Assembly: GCA_009760855.2 (NCBI GenBank)
Contig: WPIO01000155.1
Coordinates: 796,401 to 860,400, forward strand
Reading direction: 5' to 3'
DNA length: 64,000 bases
Source: Cristatella mucedo
Lineage: Eukaryota; Bryozoa; Phylactolaemata; Cristatellidae
Under the pieces are notes generated by a model. That model had not been told where the DNA came from, searched no databases, and saw only the letters and a list, made by a program, of their open reading frames with translations. This document shows, piece by piece, positions 58,002 through 64,000 of this stretch (the first letter of the stretch is position 1; each line of letters starts with the position of its first letter). A program made the translations under genes and the position numbers.

Positions 58002-59689
58002 CTTAAGCACACGAAAACAGACGAAGAACAACGTCAGGTTTAAGAATCCAATGGCACGTAGGACAGGTAGTGCCTCAAATAATTTTGCACTACACCAAGC
58101 CTGCTCTAACTTTGCTATGCACGAAAAAGCATCGTCGCGTTGGCAGATTCTGCGCCACAGCAGCTTAACTGTAGTCCTGTTCACTTGAGCTTCACTAAGC
58201 CAGAACAAGCTTTGCCCGAGTCAGTTAAAGTTTGCCCGTGGCGCTGAAATGTCCTCCTGCCTAGTTTAGCTTCGCTCCCACCCTCAAGGAATAATGCGAT
58301 GCTCGCTCGGTTCAGCTTCGCCGCGCCGCCAGCTTCATCTTTTCGCCGGCCTGCTTGAGTTCCGTGCAGCATGACGATGTGTCACTTTGCCTTCTTTCCG
58401 CCATGTGACGCAGCTCTCGGCTCTCTGTAGCTTCGCTTCGCTCGATAAACCTCTATCTCGCCGGCTTCACCTTAACGCGCCCAGTGAAACTTCAAACGGT
58501 ATCGCCTAGCGTCGATAGACCCGAAGACGCGTCGCCTCGCAACGCTTTAGCTTATTCCAGCCGACACCTCGTGCCTCGCCCAATTTACCTTTGCTCTGCC
58601 TGAAAAGACGCGGCTTCCTTCTTTGAATGGCGCTCGGACGGAATCGAAATACTAATAGGAATAATAGCGCCCGCGCGGAACTGAATTTTTTTCTAGACAT
58701 TTCACCCGTGCTGTAAGCGCAGCTCGATCAAATGGCCAAAGTTTCCATGCATCCGTGAACATTCTGGCCCCTTCCTCTGGCGTCCGAGCTGAGCCCAGCA
58801 TGCTTAGCGTTCCCGAAAGTGGTATGTTTTTGCATGTTACGTAGCCTAGGACTCGACCTCGACCTTGACATTACCGAGCTCGCTCCTCTCGCTTGTCTCG
58901 CGCTCACCCAAGTCTAGTCTCCATAATATTAAAAAACAGACTACTACACGTATTCCACTAAAATTAGGTTACATATATATATGTTACTGTGAAATTTTCA
59001 GAACTCTGCTATTTGATAATTTGATTTAAAGAAATCTTTTTATATTATATAAACATCTCAGGAAAATGATGATTTTATGCGCCGGCGGAAGGGTAAACAG
59101 TCTGGTGGAACACCCAAAATGTATTAAAGAAGAAGTTGGAAAAAGAGGAACAGACCTTTATATATCCTAAATATTCCGTCTCAATTCCTTCAATTACTTT
59201 CAATTCTTTTCCTTTTCATTTTCTTTTCGAATTTTCCTTTTCAAGGCTAGTTTAGACACTATGATAGCTAGTTGGCAAACAAATCTTAATGCAATTGCAA
59301 AAATTCTCGTCACTGGGAAAGAGGTAAAGAATAAGGATTAGTCATTTGAAAGAGAAGCTAGAAGATTAATGAAGATTGAAGAACAAACGTTGGTTTCTAG
59401 GTAGAATGTCATCAGATGGCAAGTTCATGGATTATGAATATGTTGGTTTGGAAAGAAATGAGGTTGATTTTGATAGAATATTGTGACATACCGAGTGATG
59501 ACTAAAAAAGATTAATAAGAGAGCTACTTAAAACTAAGAGTGACTTAAATTAGCAATTTTTGTTTCTTCTATTCTTGCAGATGAAAAAGGCGCTCATAAC
59601 TACCAACATTTTGCTGGAGTAAGCAATGCCAAGATATATATAAATTCAGACATTGATAAAATAATTAGAGTGCAGTTTACTTTTTATAA
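58002..59689. other. no supported feature
   Basis: Unique sequence. AT-rich from 58920 on. Open frames are short and lack domains. Confidence 0.35.
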
Positions 59690-60722
59690 CAAAAGAATTC
59701 AGGAATGGTTAGATAAAGGATCTAGTAGGGTGAATGGACGAAGATCGTCCGAGGATTCTTTTGAAACATGGGAGAACGTCAGAGCTCCGTGCTTGGTCCT
59801 GTTATTTTCACGGTTTTTACACTTCTTCTCGCCAATGTTATTTCCGTGCACAATCTAGGCTTTCACTTTTATGTGGATGACACTCAGTTGTACCTTTGCT
59901 TTGAACATTCCCAGCCCTCCAGCTCTTCGATTTCTTTTAGCTCTCTTGCTCCGTGTATTGATGACGTCTGCTCATGGATGGCAGCAAATATTCGTAAAAG
60001 GAATGAGTCTACCACCAAGGTATTAGTTCTTGGCGAAGCAAGTGTGATTCAGTTATTGGAATACCTAATGCACGAAATCGTATGTGCCAGCCTATCTCCA
60101 ATTGAATGAGCACGAAATCTGTCTGTCATGTTCCAAAGTGACCTTTTGTTAGGCGAGCACATCAGCACTACAAAGAAGTCCACCTACTATCACCTACATA
60201 ACATTGCTAAAATTTGGGCTTTTTTAAATAGGGATACCACATCTTAATCTGTCCATGCATTTAGACATCATTTTCTCACTTTTGTAATTGACTACTAGCT
60301 GATCAACCGGTCTGTGCACTCACATGCTTATAGCAGGTGCAAAACTCTATAGGTAAATCGTGCCTTTAATTCGTATTCTTCCACAGACTTAAACTTATTC
60401 CCGAATTACTTCATGACATCTCCTGAGTAGGTAGCATTTACGAAAAAACTTAAATCGCACCTATTTCCACAGCATTTATTAGGTCCCTCTTATTCAATGT
60501 TCATGTACTTATGCTAGGTGACAGTGTGAATGCTGCCACTAACCATACTTGCATGTTGAACCTGTGCTTGTCGTCCTAGCCACATAACTCGTCTTGTTTA
60601 TCGATATCTAATCCCTATTAGTAACCATCCCGATTGCGTTTCCTTTGCGGCAACTTCAAAGAGCCAAGAAAGAGATCGAGCTCCTCGAGGAGCTTTATCA
60701 AGTGCTTTCTTATTGTTATCAA
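59690..60722 (+). mobile_element. LINE family A, decayed copy with RT palm
   Basis: Frame at 59768-60109 reads [39 protein letters not shown] (catalytic box YVDD rather than YADD) and WMAANIRKRNESTTKVLVLG. Downstream C-terminus shattered. 3' end with TTTATCAAGTGCTTTCTTATTG at 60690-60715. Confidence 0.85.
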
Positions 60723-61152
60723 CGAGTAGTAATCTACGGCAACTGCGTCCGTCTGTTATCCCAATCCGTCTGTTATCCCAATCCAGTTCGAAATGACTGG
60801 ACATTGGTTGTTCGAAGTTCCAATTATCAAACGACATAACTTTAACTGTGTGTGCAGATAATGTCACCAAACTTTGAGCGTTCCATCTTGGTACATGCAT
60901 GGTAATCGAAGGCAATGGCTCGGCTTTGATTCCAATCCGTTTTAATTTGACGGCGATGTGGCTGCTCCAAGTGCAATCGGTGAGGTGGATAAGTAGTGTC
61001 CTTTCATGTGCAACTACGTGGGTGTACAACTCCGAGGACTCAGTCAAAATCCGTCGATGAAAAGTTGTTGTGTACCAAGATTTTCGTCTAGGTCTCCCTG
61101 CATCTATCATATAATGCCGGAAACCAGGTCGCAAACGGAGCACATGTGCCAA
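60598..61152 (-). CDS. unidentified open reading frame, about 180 codons, overlapping a LINE tail
   Basis: Minus-strand frame whose N-terminal two thirds (61152 to about 60770) has a protein-like composition: 'RLRPGFRHYMIDAGRPRRKS', 'VVAHERTLLIHLTDCTWSSH', 'IKAEPLPSITMHVPRWNAQS'. The C-terminal 45 or so codons are antisense to the plus-strand LINE 3' end at 60650-60722. The frame has no early ATG (first codon is TTG, with a stop four codons earlier). The first in-frame ATG is in 'HYMIDAG'. I find no acceptor site that would make it an exon. It may be part of an unrecognised mobile element or host exon interrupted by the LINE. Confidence 0.25.
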   Translation of the reverse strand: MAHVLRLRPGFRHYMIDAGRPRRKSWYTTTFHRRILTESSELYTHVVAHERTLLIHLTDCTWSSHIAVKLKRIGIKAEPLPSITMHVPRWNAQSLVTLSAHTVKVMSFDNWNFEQPMSSHFELDWDNRRIGITDGRSCRRLLLVDNNKKALDKAPRGARSLSWLFEVAAKETQSGWLLIGIRYR

Positions 61153-61499
61153 AAGGTCCAGTCACAACGGCAGAGATGATTTTAATTATCAAATTGAGCC
61201 TGGAGGAATACTTTCCAATGCAAAGTAAACGGATGAATAAATGTGATGGCCAGTATAAGCGTGATCAAGCTTTAAATGTAACCTTTGATGTGAGGACGCG
61301 AGTATTGCTTGCAGCAGGCAAACGCTGTTGATGCCTGCTTGTTCTGGTAATCTGCTATTTTTGTGCATGTGATGATCCTGTGGAAGTTTATCCATAAAAT
61401 GCAGTTAATATAAGTGACCGTTCATAGGAGTTACAAGAACTTAAAGTCTCATTCACAGGGTTGCAAGTGAGAAATGTATCGTCATTATACTCGTCTGCA

Positions 61500-61670
61500 T
61501 TTTCTCATGATGACCCTGAGCGTTTCACTTAGAATCATGTAATTCTTGAATTCTATTGTGGACGCTGTGGCTAACCGACTGATCATGCTCTCTTGCCACC
61601 ATATGTAAAGCGTCTCAAAAGAGATTTAATTATCAGAGGCTGCTATAGAATTATATGATTGTTACAATTA
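61500..61670 (+). mobile_element. LINE family A 3' end, diverged
   Basis: Traces of the UTR (GTGGCTAACCGACTGATCATG), ATGTAAAGCGTCTCAAAAGAG and a GCTATAGAATTATATGATTG end. Confidence 0.6.
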
Positions 61671-61721
61671 CCTTTGTCACAATATGGCTGATAAAGGAAG
61701 CCACTTTCAGCCGACTCGGTC

Positions 61722-61812
61722 ACAGCAGTCACAGCTGCATGTCACAGCTGCATGTCACAGGCTCTTAGCTGCATGTCACAGCTGCATGTCACAGCTGCAT
61801 GTCACAGGCTTG
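61722..61812. repeat. 12/13-bp minisatellite AGCTGCATGTCAC
   Basis: Six or seven units, two of them spaced by GGCTCTT. Confidence 0.93.
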
Positions 61813-61934
61813 CAGCTGCTCTCGTCCAGCGCTCGCACTCACCGCTAGGGGCAGGAAGTGTCTGCCAGAGAGCGACGTTGGTAAGGCTCATGCCTGATAT
61901 CTTAGCCAGGTCCTAAGTCAGAGAGAATTACCCG

Positions 61935-62190
61935 GTATAATAATAACAATAATAATAATAATAATTCACTTGATAAAGCGCCCTCAGAGAACTTAATCTC
62001 TCTCTAGGCGCTTTACATTTGCTGTAAAGTGAAATGCAATTGAATGGTAAGTAAAATCATGCTTGAAAAACAAACGAAATGAATAACATGGTTAGGGGTG
62101 ACATGCACAGGGTCAGCATGCAAATGTGGTTAGTGGCAGCATGCACAGTGTCAGCACGCATAAGCACATGACGGACGAATCACAGGGATG
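61935..62190 (-). mobile_element. LINE family A tail and 3' UTR only
   Basis: (AAT)n tail, family end and the complete 3' UTR, nearly identical to 22064-22320 and 48207-48470, but truncated just before the RT stop. Probably a young insertion. Confidence 0.93.
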
Positions 62191-62381
62191 TATTTATACA
62201 TCACGCTGTTAGCAGGCTTTGATATTTTACCGAGGATACTTAATTAGTTTACTTGGTTCTAATCAACGTTCGTCTGTCAAGCTCATTGTCCTTAATCTTC
62301 TGGCATTACAAAATTTATTAAAACGTGTCTTGACATCCAACCGAGTTAAGCACCTTCTGCATCGATTGCATCAACCGCCGG

Positions 62382-62678
62382 TTGCTGCATGTGAGCACCA
62401 CGGATGGTGATTCGCTTTCGGTGCCGCATGCAGGAAACTTGGGAAAGGAGACATCTTGCAACTACAGGCAGAGAAGAAAAGTAGAGAAGCAAGATAGAAA
62501 GACTGATTTCAAAAAAGGAATCCGGAACAAAACTGGTTATGCATGTGGTACTGCACATGGCAGTAAAGGAGCTCATTGTCACGCAATGAAAGAACGGCCA
62601 TTTCCATTGATTACTTACACAAGAAGACATAGAAGGGTACAAAGACTGATGTATACCAAGTCAGAAGTATTAAAGTGA
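62382..62678 (+). pseudogene. possible DNA-transposase C-terminal zinc-finger remnant
   Basis: A frame with spaced Cys/His: C..YRQRRKVEKQDRKTDFKK, then YACGTAHGSKGAHCHAMKER and PF. The spacing loosely recalls the C-terminal cysteine-rich finger of piggyBac-type transposases, with one cysteine apparently lost. The preceding region (62219-62410) is also open in another frame. No catalytic domain is visible. Weak call. Confidence 0.2.
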
Positions 62679-62959
62679 TTGAAATTCAAAAGACACTGAA
62701 ATTATAGACTATTTTGATTACTAAAGTAAAAAATTTCGTCTTGGCCAGGAATATCGCACTGATAGAGAAAACCTAGCTGGCCATGAGCTTGTGTTGTTTC
62801 CATTAGGAAGACCTGCTGTCACTATACGATATTTATTGACAATAAATGACTCATGTGTCAGAAGCAAAGCAGGATCAGTATGGCAACTTTAATAAACATA
62901 ACACATGCTGCTGATGGAGTGGATTGTGGATATTTTTTGGATAGATTTTGTGGATACTT

Positions 62960-64000
62960 AACAGCCGACATCCATGCAGAGCCTATTTTGAGCGTTAGTC
63001 TTTCCAATTTCGAATCACACTTGGTTTGCCCATAACTAGTAAGTTTGTTTTATCATCTTTTAATTTAGGAAAATTTGCTGCCATCTATGTGCGGATGTCA
63101 TCAATGCATGCAGCAAATGAGTTGAGAGAATTCAACGAGCTCGAAAGCTGTATGGAATCAAAGCAAATGTACCACTGCCTGTCATCCGCATAGAAGTGAA
63201 AGCCAAGATTGTGCTCGGCAATGACATCGGCAAGAGGGATAGTACAAACCCTAAAAATAACCAGACCTAGGAAGGAGCCCTGAGCTACCCAAATTTCAGA
63301 GGCTCCTCAGATATTCTTTGTCCATTCACGTCAATACTCTGGAGTCTCCCACTGAGATAGGACCTGAACCATTGCAGAGCAGTGCCAGTGATGCCCAGGC
63401 GAGGTGAGAGGCGCTCAAGAAGAACACGGTGATATCAAAACCTGCTGAAAGATCTTGAAAAACAATCAGAGATACTCTACCCATACGTCTGCATTCCTAA
63501 ACAGTTCGTTGTACAAGCGAAGCAACGCTGACTCTGTGGAGTGATTAGCTCTAAAGCCAGACAGAAACTTACTGGCAAGATTTGAAGTTTCAATATATGG
63601 TTTCAGCTAGTCTCCCACGAGAAGTTCCAGTGTCTTTTACAGTAATGTTAAAAGGAGACTGGGTGGTAGTCGCTCAAGTTCTCTTAATTTTAGTGTAGCT
63701 TTCTTGAGTTGTAGCCTCACTGCACTTGTTTTGAAAGGTGCAGGGACATGACCTGAGGCTAGTGACATATTAATGATGTAAGTTATGCTTGGCTGCAGCA
63801 GATCAATGCAAGGTACAGTGGGAATAGGGTCCAGAGGAATAAGGTCCAAAGGACTTGTCGTCTTCTTTGATTGGAATACAAACTTCAAGACAAGATCACT
63901 ACTGACCTGCTTGAATGCAGACATTGAGGTGCAGCAAGGAATCGAGGGACAGTATTTTATGGGCATGCTGACATCACAAGGTTGGACTCTCTGATCTTGT
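62960..64000 (-). mobile_element. LINE family A, 5' part of RT, running off the window
   Basis: In gene sense from 64000 downwards: SIPCCTSMSAFKQVSSDLV, FVFQSKKTTSPLDLIPLDPI, NMSLASGHVPAPFKTSAVRL (63690-63966), then the palm region to the LNDDKT-like block at 63060. Several frameshifts. The 3' half is missing at 62960. This copy includes the N-terminal RT fingers that are absent from 22064-23698. Confidence 0.88.

Overview
This window is animal nuclear DNA, from an invertebrate-like metazoan that I cannot place further. The evidence is spliceosomal exons of a natriuretic-peptide-receptor-like (ANF receptor) protein, many 5'-truncated LINEs of the CR1/L2 clade, tRNA-derived SINEs, and abundant micro- and minisatellites. 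Most of the 64 kb is intron or intergenic DNA filled with old mobile-element fragments; host coding sequence is sparse and sits in a few CpG-rich islands.

Host genes, all best read on the minus strand. Two large first exons encode a signal peptide plus the N-terminal half of an ANF-receptor ligand-binding domain, at 11457-12189 and 35210-36074. A short second exon at 3553-3664 carries the next conserved block. The 11457-12189 exon joins it in phase and restores the family signature across the junction. The 35210-36074 exon ends in the same phase at the equivalent place and would join the same exon equally well, and I found no second copy of exon 2 between them. The locus is therefore either a tandem receptor pair or one receptor with alternative first exons that swap part of the ligand-binding domain. 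Later exons (juxtamembrane, transmembrane, kinase-like or cyclase domains) are not visible and would lie below position 1. A separate CpG-rich minus-strand reading frame at 52779-53792 encodes an unrecognised, initially basic and helical protein, with a long GA tract just upstream of its ATG.

Mobile elements. LINE family A (CR1/L2-like, with a tail of TTA repeats) has about 30 fragments on both strands. The best reverse transcriptase is at 22331-23698, with YADD intact. The longest copies are 16240-19530 and 62960-64000 (running off the window). Family B, a second non-LTR family known only from its 3' end, has four copies. At least two SINE copies carry a tRNA-like head and a tail resembling the family A 3' end, which suggests that family A mobilised them. 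A short pogo/Tigger-like TIR element lies at 50707-51227.

Layout. 0-3.5 kb: LINE fragments and a 1 kb CAG repeat. 3.5-12.2 kb: receptor exons 2 and 1 with a 7.8 kb intron. 12.2-13.3 kb: CpG-rich upstream region. 14-33 kb: LINE/SINE-dominated. 33-38 kb: GA tract, then the second receptor first exon and its CpG-rich flank. 38-52 kb: intergenic with repeats, a CTC tract and a perfect hairpin. 52.5-54.2 kb: the unidentified gene and its GA tract. 55-64 kb: stacked LINE copies.
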